The notes beneath the pieces are model-generated. The model saw nothing but the letters and a program-made list of their open reading frames with translations, made no database searches and had not been told where the DNA came from. Positions 25,672-33,943 of a DNA stretch of 64,000 bases are shown here, in pieces. The position numbers and the translations under genes are program-made. Source of the stretch: an uncultured Eubacterium sp. (lineage in GTDB: Bacteria > Bacillota > Clostridia > Oscillospirales > Acutalibacteraceae); NCBI GenBank assembly GCA_910584985.1, contig CAJUDJ010000006.1, positions 1 through 64,000 of the forward strand, read 5' to 3'. How positions within the stretch are numbered: the stretch's first letter is position 1; every line of letters starts with the position of its first letter.

Positions 25672-27093
25672 ATGAACAACAGCTATGAAAATGAAAAATA
25701 TCTGTCAAAAAAAGAAACGCTTATTTACGGAATTGCAAACGGAGGGCAGGTTTTCGGCTATTCGCTTGTAACCTCCTATCTGATGTATTTTTATCTGAAT
25801 GTGTTTTCGATAGATGCGAAAATCATATCCGCCGTGTTTTTAATCGGCGGCATATGGGATGTAATAAACAATCCCCTGATTGGCACGGTTATTGACAGGA
25901 AAAACAATACAGAATCCAAACTGACCTCCATAATAAAACGGTTTACGCCGTTTCAGTGCATCGTAACCCTTATGATTTTTATGGGACCTCTTTTCATTAG
26001 AGACAGATCGGACAAATCGCCTGAAAAAATCATTTATCTGCTGATAACCTATTTCTTGTGGGAGTTTTTCTATTCAGTTACCGATGTTTCCTTCGGCGGA
26101 CTGATTGCAATTCTCTCCCCAAACCCAAAAGAGCGGCAAAAGGCAATTTCAGTTTCCAATATATGCTGCCAGCTTGCCGCATCGCTTGTGGTTGTAACCG
26201 TTCCTTTTATGCTGGATTTATCAAAAATCGGAAAAAGCAATATTTCAATCGGCACGGTTTTTATGATTATGGGCTTTCTTGCCGCAACAATCGGCGTGGG
26301 ACTGTTTTCGCTTTCCGGCTATTTTGTTAAGGAAAGAATTTATCAGACAAAGCCAAAACAATCTTCAAAAGAGCTGTTCTACGGCATTCTGCACAACAAA
26401 CCGCTTATCCTGCTGCTTATTTCCAATTTTATCACAAGCTTTACAGGCATCGGCGAGGCCTTTTCAACCTATTATTATCTTGATGTTCTGGGATATGCAA
26501 GCCTGTCCGTCATCGCTGCTGCACCTGCATTTATTCTTTCCCTGTTCTCCTATTCCTTTATCGGATTTTTCAAAAAAATGTTCAACAATAAACAGCTGTT
26601 TATCATCAGCAATCTATCGGTGGCAGCTGTTCAGCTTGTTTTATTTTTAATCGGTCTGAAAAACTATTCGGATTTAAAAATCATGCTGCCGTCCATCATC
26701 GTATGCAACTGCCTGATTGCTCTGTTTGCAAGTGTTCTGAACACGATTCCCACAGAGATGCTGACAGAAGCAACGGATTATGCTGAATGGAAAACAGGGC
26801 TGCGCATGGAGGGCATTGCATTTTCACTAAAAATAAGTGCCGTTAAGGTTTACGGCACAACGGCACAGGGCATAGCTGCCTTTCTGCTCAGCATAATCGG
26901 ATATACTTCGGCAGTATCAGGGCATACTGTTATACAGACCGATTCCGTTCAGCAGAAAATATGGATTGTATTTTCGCTTATCCCTGTCATAATAAGAATT
27001 TTAAGCATCGTTCCTGTGCTTTTTTACAGCATAGTAAATGAGGAACGCAATACAATGCTTGAAGAACTGAAAAAACAACGAGGCGGTTTATAA
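25672..27093 (+). CDS. GPH-family (MFS) transporter under TetR control
   Basis: The 473-residue product has about twelve membrane helices and GPH-type features: SYLMYFYLNVFSID in the first helix pair and IGGIWDVINNPLIGTVIDRKN around residues 62-82 (the DP/NP-x-x-G loop). A second-half motif TEATDYAEWKTGLRMEGIAFS lies near 365-385, with the family glutamate and tryptophan. It differs clearly from the first GPH transporter in length and sequence. AAGGAG precedes the ATG. The operator upstream suggests induction by the ligand of the TetR protein; the substrate could be that ligand. Substrate unknown. Confidence 0.88.
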   Translation: MNNSYENEKYLSKKETLIYGIANGGQVFGYSLVTSYLMYFYLNVFSIDAKIISAVFLIGGIWDVINNPLIGTVIDRKNNTESKLTSIIKRFTPFQCIVTLMIFMGPLFIRDRSDKSPEKIIYLLITYFLWEFFYSVTDVSFGGLIAILSPNPKERQKAISVSNICCQLAASLVVVTVPFMLDLSKIGKSNISIGTVFMIMGFLAATIGVGLFSLSGYFVKERIYQTKPKQSSKELFYGILHNKPLILLLISNFITSFTGIGEAFSTYYYLDVLGYASLSVIAAAPAFILSLFSYSFIGFFKKMFNNKQLFIISNLSVAAVQLVLFLIGLKNYSDLKIMLPSIIVCNCLIALFASVLNTIPTEMLTEATDYAEWKTGLRMEGIAFSLKISAVKVYGTTAQGIAAFLLSIIGYTSAVSGHTVIQTDSVQQKIWIVFSLIPVIIRILSIVPVLFYSIVNEERNTMLEELKKQRGGL

Positions 27094-27100
27094 CCGCCTC
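27071..27100 (-). terminator. Terminator of the flavin-binding protein operon, inside the transporter end
   Basis: On the minus strand GAGGCGG-TTATAAA-CCGCCTC is followed by GTTGTTTTTT. The stem spans the last codons and stop of the convergent transporter gene, so one sequence serves both coding and termination. Confidence 0.75.
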
Positions 27101-27104
27101 GGAC

Positions 27105-27569
27105 TTATCCTTTATACCGTTTTGCCGTGTATTCTTCAACCGTAATTTTTATCACTGCCGTTATGCCGAGCTTCGCACATTCCTCTGCCGAATATCCCAC
27201 AATACCGCAGTGCTGCATAAGCAAATCAAGCCCTTTCACCGTATCTGCATCATCTGCAATTTCAGCTGTGCCGAAACCGATAAAGCTTCTGTAATCCGTT
27301 GTTACGCCCCTTTCGGTTTCTGCATAACCGTTCATCGCATCTGTTTCAACACAGACTTTGGGATTTTCTCTTATTAAATCAAGCTTAAGCCCTTTTATTG
27401 CACAGTGGGCATAAAAAACAATTTTATTGTCCTCTGCTTCAAACCCGAAAGAAAGCGGCACCACATAAGGAAATTCACCGTTATATATACCGAGCCTGAT
27501 TGTATCACACGAATTTATCAGTGAAAGGATTTCATCAAAATCAGTTACTTCCCTGTCTTTCCTGTTCAT
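27105..27569 (-). CDS. Pyridoxamine 5'-phosphate oxidase-like flavin-binding protein (NimA-like)
   Basis: The 154-residue product fits the split-barrel flavin-binding family that includes the nitroimidazole reductase NimA. It has an N-terminal helix, then TIRLGIYNGEFPYVVPLSFGFE, KIVFYAHCAIKGLKLDLIRENPKVCVE, and GFGTAEIADD. FMN or another flavin or heme is the likely cofactor; physiological reaction unknown. The ATG at 27569 follows GGCGG; a TTG two codons earlier is possible. It lies 12 bp after the RNA methyltransferase gene and ends at a terminator. Confidence 0.82.
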   Translation of the reverse strand: MNRKDREVTDFDEILSLINSCDTIRLGIYNGEFPYVVPLSFGFEAEDNKIVFYAHCAIKGLKLDLIRENPKVCVETDAMNGYAETERGVTTDYRSFIGFGTAEIADDADTVKGLDLLMQHCGIVGYSAEECAKLGITAVIKITVEEYTAKRYKG

Positions 27570-27581
27570 AAACAAACCGCC

Positions 27582-28697
27582 TTATTTAAAATACATATAA
27601 TACTGGCACTTTATCATTCCGTTATAAAGCTTGCGGCGTTTATCCGCCTTTCTGCCGAAGCATTTTTCAAATTCTTCATCAGGCGAAATGACACCATAGC
27701 TCCAGCCGTACTTTGAAACAAACTTCTCTCCCATAATATGATAAAGTCTTTCGGCTTCCCTTATATCCAGCATACGCTCACCGTAGGGCGGATTGGTAAT
27801 CAGCGTGCCTTTTTCGCTTGTAGGGCAGAAATTCTTTATATCCGCCATATCCAGCCTTAAAAATTTATCCACCTTAATCCGCTTTGCATTTGCAAGCGTA
27901 AGCTCGATTGCACGGTAATCCGCATCCGTGCCGAAAGCAACAAAATCCGTTTCCGTTTTTATTATATCCCGGCAGCGCTGACGCTCCTGCTTCCACACTG
28001 TTTCGGGAACAAAGCCCCATCTGTCCACCTCAAAATTACGGTTAATACCCGGGGCAATATTATGGGCAAGCATCGTGCCCTCTATCAGTATCGTTCCGCT
28101 GCCGCAGAATGGGTCATACATTGTGTGATAATGACGAAGCTTTGAAAGCGAACACATTGCCGCAGCAAGTGTTTCCCTTATCGGTGCTTCATTTGCTTCA
28201 GGGCGGTAACCCCTTTTATGCAAACCTGTGCCCGAAGTATCCAGCATAATAGTAACATCATCTTTTATAATGGAAAACTGAATCTGATGAACCGGCCCTG
28301 TTTCCTCAAACCATGAGATATCATAATCTTCCTTTAGACTTTCCACAACCGCTTTTTTTATGATTTTCTGGCAGTCCGGCACAGAGTGAAGTTCTGAATT
28401 CAGGCTGTAGCCCTTAACGGGGAAAGTATCTTTAGAGCCTATAAAATCACTCCAGTTAATCAGTTTAACCGCGTCAAAAAGTTCAGTAAAGGTAACTGCC
28501 CTGAACCTGTCAAGCACAATTAAAATGCGTTCTGCAAAGCGGCAGTTAATGTTTGCACGGGCAAGAATGCTTTCATCACCCTCAAAAAATACTCTGCCGT
28601 TTTCAGACACAACATGTTCAGCACCCATAAACTTTAATTCATCTGCCACAAGGCTTTCCACGCCGAACAGGCAGGGTGCAACCATATATAAATACAT
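27582..28697 (-). CDS. THUMP-domain class I SAM RNA methyltransferase (RlmL-like)
   Basis: The 371-residue product has an N-terminal ferredoxin-like and THUMP region (about 1-160) and a C-terminal Rossmann methyltransferase with YDPFCGSGTILIE near 193-205 and the catalytic TNPPYGER near 302-309. This matches the single-domain RlmL/Trm14 group that makes N2-methylguanosine in 23S rRNA or tRNA. Which RNA is modified here is not certain. AAGGAG lies 8 bases before ATG, 2 bp after the fumarase-alpha stop, so they are coupled. Confidence 0.87.
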   Translation of the reverse strand: MYLYMVAPCLFGVESLVADELKFMGAEHVVSENGRVFFEGDESILARANINCRFAERILIVLDRFRAVTFTELFDAVKLINWSDFIGSKDTFPVKGYSLNSELHSVPDCQKIIKKAVVESLKEDYDISWFEETGPVHQIQFSIIKDDVTIMLDTSGTGLHKRGYRPEANEAPIRETLAAAMCSLSKLRHYHTMYDPFCGSGTILIEGTMLAHNIAPGINRNFEVDRWGFVPETVWKQERQRCRDIIKTETDFVAFGTDADYRAIELTLANAKRIKVDKFLRLDMADIKNFCPTSEKGTLITNPPYGERMLDIREAERLYHIMGEKFVSKYGWSYGVISPDEEFEKCFGRKADKRRKLYNGMIKCQYYMYFK

Positions 28698-28699
28698 TG

Positions 28700-29545
28700 T
28701 TATATCTCCTTTGAAGCGTGGCGTGTTACATGGCAGCCCACATTAACGGCAACAGGCAAACCGGCAATATGCGTGGGATAGGTTTCAATATTCACAGCCA
28801 GCGCCGTAGTTCTGCCGCCGAAGCCTTGCGGGCCTATATCAAGCGCATTGATTTTTTCAAGCAACTCAGTCTCCATATCGCTGTAAAAATCAATACTGTT
28901 TCTTTCCGAAACAGAGCGGCAAAGTGCTTTTTTGGCAAGAACGGCGCTGTATTCAAAATCACCGCCGATTCCAACACCGATAACAACGGGCGGGCAGGGA
29001 TTGGAGCCTGCCGTTTTTACCGTATCAATAATAAAAGAAATAATATCCTCCCGTTTTGCACTTGGTGTAAACATATGAAGCCTGCTCATATTTTCACTGC
29101 CGAAGCCCTTGGGCGCAGCCGTGATTTTTATTTTATCACCTGCAACAATTCTTGTATGGATAATTGCTGGGGTATTGTCGTTCGTATTCACCCTGTCATA
29201 AAAAGGATCACGCACAACGGATTTGCGAAGAAGTCCGTCTGTATAACCAAGGCTTACACCTTTGTTTACAGCCGCTTCAAAATCGCCGCCCGTAATATGC
29301 ACTTCCTGCCCGATTTCAGCAAAAATAACAGCCATTCCCGTATCCTGGCAAACCGGAATATCCAGTTCCTTTGCCGCAGCAATATTCGCTTTCAAATCAT
29401 AAAGAATTGCTTTCGCGGTTTCATTATGCTCTGCCCTGTCTGAACAGGATATACAGTCCACAAGATCATCAGGCAGAATTTTGTTGGCTTTTATAACAAG
29501 TTCTTTAACCGTTGTTGTAATTAACGCCGCATCTACTTCTCTCAT
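28700..29545 (-). CDS. Class I fumarate hydratase, alpha subunit (TtdA/FumA-N type)
   Basis: This 281-residue product is the iron-sulfur-binding N-terminal half of class I fumarases and L(+)-tartrate dehydratases, which hydrate fumarate to malate. Cluster-associated cysteines are visible in PVCQDTGMAV (about 61-70), GSNPCPPVVIGVG (about 190) and VGCHVTRH near the end. It normally needs a beta subunit to be active, usually encoded next to it. Here no beta gene follows; instead the RNA methyltransferase begins 2 bp later. The beta subunit must lie elsewhere or be lost. Confidence 0.9.
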   Translation of the reverse strand: MREVDAALITTTVKELVIKANKILPDDLVDCISCSDRAEHNETAKAILYDLKANIAAAKELDIPVCQDTGMAVIFAEIGQEVHITGGDFEAAVNKGVSLGYTDGLLRKSVVRDPFYDRVNTNDNTPAIIHTRIVAGDKIKITAAPKGFGSENMSRLHMFTPSAKREDIISFIIDTVKTAGSNPCPPVVIGVGIGGDFEYSAVLAKKALCRSVSERNSIDFYSDMETELLEKINALDIGPQGFGGRTTALAVNIETYPTHIAGLPVAVNVGCHVTRHASKEI

Positions 29546-29570
29546 TTATAACTCCTTTTATTTCTGTATA

Positions 29571-29611
29571 TAAAAAATCAGCCGGGAGTAAGGAATGCAC
29601 CCTGCTCCCGG
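29571..29611 (-). terminator. Terminator after divIC
   Basis: CCGGGAG pairs with CTCCCGG around a 16-base loop, followed on the minus strand by CTGATTTTTT. It ends the spore/division cluster just before the fumarase-alpha gene. Confidence 0.85.
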
Positions 29612-29617
29612 TTATAA

Positions 29618-29926
29618 TCAATTACTTCCCGAAATATCATAAAATACGATTTCATTTGATTTTACATATCCCTTTTCACGGGCCTTCTGCTCCATATATT
29701 CATCTTTGTTTTCCGACTGAAGAATTGCGTCCAACTCTTCATTTTCACGCTTCTGCTCTTCAATCTGCTGAGCATAAGAAGCTTTTTGCGCATTCAGCCT
29801 GCTTATATCGGTAACCTGCCCTATAATAACACTGCCGCAATAAAAAAAGATGCCAAGAAGCACACCGCCGATTAAAAAAATCTTGGTTTTTTTATTATGT
29901 ATTAAATTCTGAAAAGTCTTCTTCAT
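29618..29926 (-). CDS. divIC: Septum formation initiator DivIC/FtsB family
   Basis: The 102-residue bitopic protein has a short cytosolic N-terminus, one transmembrane helix at about 15-37, an external coiled coil at about 38-80 (LNAQKASYAQQIEEQKRENE) and the AREKGYVKSNEIVFY segment typical of the family. DivIC/FtsB works with DivIB/FtsQ and FtsL to activate septal wall synthesis. Its start lies 32 bp inside yabQ, with AGGTGAT as ribosome binding site, so it is translated within the sporulation cluster. The order yabP-yabQ-divIC is conserved in spore formers. Confidence 0.93.
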   Translation of the reverse strand: MKKTFQNLIHNKKTKIFLIGGVLLGIFFYCGSVIIGQVTDISRLNAQKASYAQQIEEQKRENEELDAILQSENKDEYMEQKAREKGYVKSNEIVFYDISGSN

Positions 29927-30359
29927 TTATATCACCTGATTTTTTCTTTCTGCCCGACTTTTTACTTTGTTTCAATCGTAAAGTGCTATGCCTTAACATA
30001 TTATAATACACTTTCTTAATGCATTGCAACCCCTTTTTAAAACTTTTTAAAATCTTTTTAACTATATTTCTGAAAAGTGCGGCAACAGGGCGGAAAATAT
30101 ATCCGGTAATGCGGTAAACTGTGAGTATGTAAACAAGAAATCCAAAGAGCGAAGCTGTAAAGTAATATACCCTTACCTGTCCGTTATTATAGCTCAGAAG
30201 AAAAATGAAAAGAATTGGTGATATAATAAAGAAAAAAAGAAAATCCAGCAGAAAAACTGCTGCTTTATTTTTGAAAACAAGGCGAAAAAAGCGAAAAAAG
30301 TCGTAAACTGCACCTATGAAAAGTCCCAGAAAAAGAAAAACAACAACCGTATCGTTCAC
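29895..30359 (-). CDS. yabQ: Spore cortex biosynthesis protein YabQ
   Basis: YabQ is a membrane protein needed for spore cortex formation and made in the mother cell. The 154-residue product has four hydrophobic stretches (about 4-22, 33-55, 65-90 and a weaker amphipathic segment) and the family pattern GLFIGAVYDFFRFFR near residues 12-26. The lysine-rich C-terminus is cytosolic. It starts at GTG overlapping the yabP stop (GTGA), and overlaps divIC by 32 bp. Confidence 0.93.
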   Translation of the reverse strand: MNDTVVVFLFLGLFIGAVYDFFRFFRLVFKNKAAVFLLDFLFFFIISPILFIFLLSYNNGQVRVYYFTASLFGFLVYILTVYRITGYIFRPVAALFRNIVKKILKSFKKGLQCIKKVYYNMLRHSTLRLKQSKKSGRKKKSGDINEEDFSEFNT

Positions 30360-30628
30360 TGAAACAGCCTTTTGAAGATCCCTTTGCTTTTTTCTGTTTT
30401 GCTGCTGTAAACCAGTGCAACAACTTCTCCCGTTATTTCAAGAAGTCCTGAATCCAGATTAAGCTCTTCCACATGAAGCTGGCTTCCGTTCACAGTTAAA
30501 CAGCCATAATCCGTATACGCCGTTACCGTGTCCTCATCAAAGGAATCAACATCTGTTACGCCTGTTAATTTTAAACCGCTTCTGTTTTCAAGATAAAGAT
30601 TATGCGCCTTTTTTAGTTTTGTTTCCAT
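30356..30628 (-). CDS. yabP: Sporulation protein YabP
   Basis: YabP is a small mother-cell protein required for cortex formation. The 90-residue product has the family features NRSGLKLTGVTDVDSFDEDTV (about 16-36) and LTVNGSQLHVEELNLDSG (about 44-61), with a basic C-terminus. AGGTGAT precedes the ATG. It begins a separable unit after rqcP: an inverted repeat lies 25-46 bp upstream, and a sigma-E promoter would be expected there but was not clearly seen. Confidence 0.93.
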   Translation of the reverse strand: METKLKKAHNLYLENRSGLKLTGVTDVDSFDEDTVTAYTDYGCLTVNGSQLHVEELNLDSGLLEITGEVVALVYSSKTEKSKGIFKRLFQ

Positions 30629-30652
30629 AAAAAATCACCTGCTAAAAATAGA

Positions 30653-30674
30653 TTAAGTAAATATTCTTACTTAA
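30653..30674. repeat. Perfect inverted repeat before yabP
   Basis: TTAAGTAA (30653-30660) and TTACTTAA (30667-30674) are separated by six bases. It could be a regulator site or a weak terminator stem after rqcP; the minus strand after it is T-rich only in patches. Confidence 0.45.
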
Positions 30675-30703
30675 AATATATGAAGCAGATGTTCATTTGA
30701 TGT

Positions 30704-30943
30704 TTATAATATTTTATACATTTTTGCAGCATCCTCTTTCAGTGCATGCTCACTTACGGCAACAACCTCATAGGTTCTTTCATTCTGGCCCATATGAACC
30801 GTAATTCTGTCGCCAATCTTAACATCATAGGATGCTCGCTGGATTTTTCCGTTTACTTCGATTTTTCCTGCATCGCAGGCCTCATTTGCAATGGTTCTGC
30901 GCTTTATAATGCGCGATACCTTTAAATATTTATCAAGTCTCAT
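30704..30943 (-). CDS. rqcP: RqcP (YabO), S4-domain ribosome quality-control protein
   Basis: This is a 79-residue Hsp15-like S4 RNA-binding protein. In Bacillus RqcP binds stalled 50S-peptidyl-tRNA complexes and helps RqcH add C-terminal alanine tails. The S4 core is visible: MRLDKYLKVSRIIKRRTIANEAC then AGKIEVNGK. I use the ATG at 30943, which follows GGTGAAGG; the open frame extends 12 codons upstream through the hup terminator and is rejected. Its place between mazG/hup and yabP is conserved. Confidence 0.93.
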   Translation of the reverse strand: MRLDKYLKVSRIIKRRTIANEACDAGKIEVNGKIQRASYDVKIGDRITVHMGQNERTYEVVAVSEHALKEDAAKMYKIL

Positions 30944-30953
30944 ACCTTCACCG

Positions 30954-30996
30954 AAAAAACAGCCGCTGAAAAAGGACAAACCTTATACAGCGGCTT
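30954..30996 (-). terminator. Terminator or attenuator between hup and rqcP
   Basis: AGCCGCTG pairs with CAGCGGCT around a 19-base loop and is followed on the minus strand by GTTTTTT. It allows high hup transcription with only partial readthrough to rqcP, whose ribosome binding site begins right after the T-run. Confidence 0.8.
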
Positions 30997-31010
30997 CGTT
31001 TATTTTATTC

Positions 31011-31283
31011 TTATTTTACAGCGTCTTTAAGAGCTGAACCAGCCTTGAATGACGGAACCTTTGATTCAGGAATGTTGATGATTTCGCCTGTGCGCGGATT
31101 TTTGCCTGTGCGTGCTGCACGGGTCTTTACCTCAAATGTACCGAAACCAACAAGAGCAACCTTTTCGCCGTCCTTAAGAGCTTCTGTTACTGCATCGATA
31201 ACAGCCTTAACAGCTGCATCTGCATCTTTCTTTGAGAGTTCTGCTTTGGTAGCAACTGCTGCTACGAGTTCAGTTTTATTCAT
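31011..31283 (-). CDS. hup: DNA-binding protein HU
   Basis: HU is the abundant nucleoid protein that bends DNA. The 90-residue product has the family length and the signature GFGTFEVKTRAARTGKNPRTGE at about 46-67 that forms the DNA-embracing arm. GGAGG lies inside the last codons of mazG, and the ATG directly follows the mazG TAA. It sits inside the conserved mazG-rqcP-yabP cluster, with a terminator after it. Confidence 0.97.
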   Translation of the reverse strand: MNKTELVAAVATKAELSKKDADAAVKAVIDAVTEALKDGEKVALVGFGTFEVKTRAARTGKNPRTGEIINIPESKVPSFKAGSALKDAVK

Positions 31284-32111
31284 TTAAATTTCCTCCGTTT
31301 TAGCCTTATCGGCAATTATTATTTTTGCTTTATTCCAAAGAACATCAAGTTGTTCTATTGTAGCCGTTTTCATATCCGTTTTGCTTTCCTGTGCAAGCTT
31401 TTCAACAATCAGATATCTTTCAACAAACTTATCCGTAGCAGCAGTAAGGACCTCCTCACTGTCTGCATCGGCAAATCTTGAAATATTAACACAGGAAAAA
31501 AGAACATCTCCCATTTCTTCCTGAACGGATGCTTTATTCTTTTCAGCAACTGCTGATTTTAATTCGTTAATCTCTTCAAGCAGTTTTTCAACTGCACCGT
31601 CCATATCCTGCCAATCAAAGCCTGCTTTAGCCGCTTTCTGCTGAATTTTCTGAGCTCTCATTAACGCCGGAAATTCACGCGGCACCTTAAGCATTGCTTC
31701 GCTCTGCATTTTCATGCCCTTGGTTTTAAGCTTAACGGCATCCCATCTGTCAAGCGCTTCTTTTTCATCCTCTGCAGAAACATCACCGAAAACATGCGGA
31801 TGGCGGATAATCAACTTTTGACAAATATCATTTGCCACATCATTAAAATCAAATGTGCCCGCTTCCCTTTCCATTTCCGAATGAAGTGCAACCTGAAGCA
31901 GCACATCGCCAAGCTCCTCTTTTAATGCTGCAGAATCTTTTTTATTGATGGCTTCAACAACCTCATAGGTTTCCTCAATAAAATTTTTTCTGATGGATTC
32001 ATGCGTCTGCTTCCTGTCCCACGGGCAGCCACCGGGCGCTCTTAACACTGAAACAAGCTTAATTAAATCATTTATATCATAGGAATCTTTAAATTCAAAT
32101 GCACAAGCCAC
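31284..32111 (-). CDS. mazG: MazG nucleoside triphosphate pyrophosphohydrolase
   Basis: MazG hydrolyses (d)NTPs to monophosphates and pyrophosphate and is thought to remove aberrant nucleotides. The 275-residue product has two MazG domains in tandem. The first (about 15-120) carries CPWDRKQTHESI and the metal-binding EETYEVVEAI and EELGDVLLQVALHS; the second (about 155-245) repeats EEINELKSAV and EEMGDVLFSCVNISR. I favour a GTG at 32111, eight bases after GGGG; a GTG three codons earlier is possible. A good promoter lies at 32147-32175. Confidence 0.94.
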   Translation of the reverse strand: MACAFEFKDSYDINDLIKLVSVLRAPGGCPWDRKQTHESIRKNFIEETYEVVEAINKKDSAALKEELGDVLLQVALHSEMEREAGTFDFNDVANDICQKLIIRHPHVFGDVSAEDEKEALDRWDAVKLKTKGMKMQSEAMLKVPREFPALMRAQKIQQKAAKAGFDWQDMDGAVEKLLEEINELKSAVAEKNKASVQEEMGDVLFSCVNISRFADADSEEVLTAATDKFVERYLIVEKLAQESKTDMKTATIEQLDVLWNKAKIIIADKAKTEEI

Positions 32112-32146
32112 AGCGAACACCCCATATAGATTAACTTTTCTTTACA

Positions 32147-32175
32147 ATAATACTATATATGGGATTATTTTTCAA
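32147..32175 (-). promoter_or_regulatory. Sigma-A promoter of mazG-hup
   Basis: TTGAAA (32170-32175) and TATTAT (32147-32152) on the minus strand with a 17-bp spacer. It starts just behind the spoVB stop codon. Confidence 0.7.
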
Positions 32176-32179
32176 GTAT

Positions 32180-33868
32180 TTAAGCCAATTTTTTACTTAT
32201 TTGCATAAATTTGATTTCAGAAAAAGTGATTAATTTTGACATAATACACATGAATGTAAACAGAATTATGAAGGTTATACTTAATATGACAAAATTCAGC
32301 ACAGTGCCGTAATTGCCGAAAACGCTGCCTGCAACTGCATTTGCACCGAAAAATGCCGCCGCCGAGCATAGAAGCGGTTTGAACAGCAAATCAGAATATT
32401 TGTATTTTATATCTGCATATTTTTTGAAAATATATAAATTGGATACGGTGATTACAAGATAACCCACGGCACCTGAAATTACCGTTCCGTACAGATTATA
32501 TCTGTAATCCGATACAAGAAGATAATTAATGCCGATTCTTACCGCCGCAGATATAATAAATGACGGAATACTTTTTTTCGCAAAGCCTATTGCCTGCACG
32601 GCATAAACTGAAACGCTTGCAAGGCAGTAGAATATCATTGTAAACCCAAAATAATAAATAAGCCTGCTGCTGCCTGCAACAATATCTGCGTTTGAAGAGC
32701 CGTATAAAATTTCAAGAATAAACGGTGCTGTAAGCGAAAGATAAAATCCGCCGCCGAAAGCAATAACGGATGTGTATTTAAAAATACTGTTTGAAAGCGA
32801 GGAAAGCCTTTCCCTTTTATGTGCTTCAAAGGCTGCAGACAATGCAGGAACTGCCGCCACACCAAGTGCCATTGTTAAACCCGGCAGAAGATTTTTAAAA
32901 TCCTGTGCCGATGAAAACAAACCATATATATAAGTAACAACATCTTCATCCGGCGTTGATGTTATCTGAAGGCACTGACTGTATGCAGATTTAAGACCGT
33001 CAAGGCTACACTGTGCAAGGCAATACTGCACCGAAGAATTATCCAGAAACATGGAAATGCTCTGTATAATGGTTGAAACAATGATAGGAGCGGAGAACGA
33101 TACGATTTCCCTGAAGCTGCCAGGGGTGCTGTAACGCCTGTTCGGAATATGTGAGCTGTATTTTACAGATGTATACACAGAAACATAAATCATGCTGAAA
33201 AAAGACCCAACAGTTACTCCCCCGATAGCTGCGGCAGATGTAAACGGATAAATAACGGAAAGTGCGATTTCTTCCGTTTCACAAACAATTCCGAAAACAG
33301 CACCGCTGTTCAGATACATTTCATAAAGAAAGCTCATAGAATATCTTGCAAAAAGCAGGCCGAAAACAAGCTTAAACACCGCTTCAATAACCTGGCTTAC
33401 CGAGGTGGGCACCATATTCATATAACCCTCGGATAAAGACCGTCCGCAGGCTGCCATGGCGGAAAAAAGGATGGTAGGCGCAAAGGCATAAATAGTATAA
33501 ATGCTTTTCGGCGATGAACAAATCCATTCGGCATAGGGCTTTGCAAAAACGATCATAAATGCAAGACCCAGAACGCCGACCGTAAAAAACAGAATACGCG
33601 ATGCTTTTTTCAGGGAATAAATCTTTGCGGCATCACCCTTTTCATTATATTTGCTTACCAGATGAGAAAGCGCAATCGGAAAAGCGCCCATGATAAGCGC
33701 ATGAATCGGCATATGAAGATTATATGCAATATTGAAATAACCCCTGCCGATTGCTCCTATATAAGCTGTAAGCGGAATTTTATATACAGCGCTTATCGCC
33801 TTTACAAGAACAGATGAAAGCAGCAGCAAAACAGCAGAGCTTATATATTTCTGTTTCGTATTATTCAA
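32180..33868 (-). CDS. spoVB: SpoVB-like polysaccharide/lipid-linked precursor flippase (MOP superfamily)
   Basis: The 562-residue product has about fourteen membrane helices and fits the polysaccharide transporter branch of the MOP superfamily, to which SpoVB and MurJ belong. SpoVB is implicated in moving peptidoglycan precursors for the spore cortex. Visible features include the start SSAVLLLLSSVLVKAISAVYKIPLTAYIG and the MSFLYEMYLNSGAVFG cluster. I place the start at TTG (33868) preceded by GGTGAT; the frame upstream runs through a terminator. A gene of this family next to mazG, rqcP and yabP is the usual arrangement, which favours SpoVB over a general flippase. Confidence 0.87.
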   Translation of the reverse strand: MNNTKQKYISSAVLLLLSSVLVKAISAVYKIPLTAYIGAIGRGYFNIAYNLHMPIHALIMGAFPIALSHLVSKYNEKGDAAKIYSLKKASRILFFTVGVLGLAFMIVFAKPYAEWICSSPKSIYTIYAFAPTILFSAMAACGRSLSEGYMNMVPTSVSQVIEAVFKLVFGLLFARYSMSFLYEMYLNSGAVFGIVCETEEIALSVIYPFTSAAAIGGVTVGSFFSMIYVSVYTSVKYSSHIPNRRYSTPGSFREIVSFSAPIIVSTIIQSISMFLDNSSVQYCLAQCSLDGLKSAYSQCLQITSTPDEDVVTYIYGLFSSAQDFKNLLPGLTMALGVAAVPALSAAFEAHKRERLSSLSNSIFKYTSVIAFGGGFYLSLTAPFILEILYGSSNADIVAGSSRLIYYFGFTMIFYCLASVSVYAVQAIGFAKKSIPSFIISAAVRIGINYLLVSDYRYNLYGTVISGAVGYLVITVSNLYIFKKYADIKYKYSDLLFKPLLCSAAAFFGANAVAGSVFGNYGTVLNFVILSITFIILFTFMCIMSKLITFSEIKFMQISKKLA

Positions 33869-33878
33869 AAAATCACCA

Positions 33879-33911
33879 CAAAAAAGGCAGTGCAAAAAAA
33901 TTTGCACTGCC
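33879..33911 (-). terminator. Terminator after the coiled-coil protein gene
   Basis: Perfect stem GGCAGTGCAAA / TTTGCACTGCC (33886-33896 with 33901-33911), then a T-run on the minus strand. It lies immediately before the spoVB ribosome binding site. Confidence 0.93.
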
Positions 33912-33943
33912 TGAAATTCCTGTTTTACAATTCCCTGAAACCA

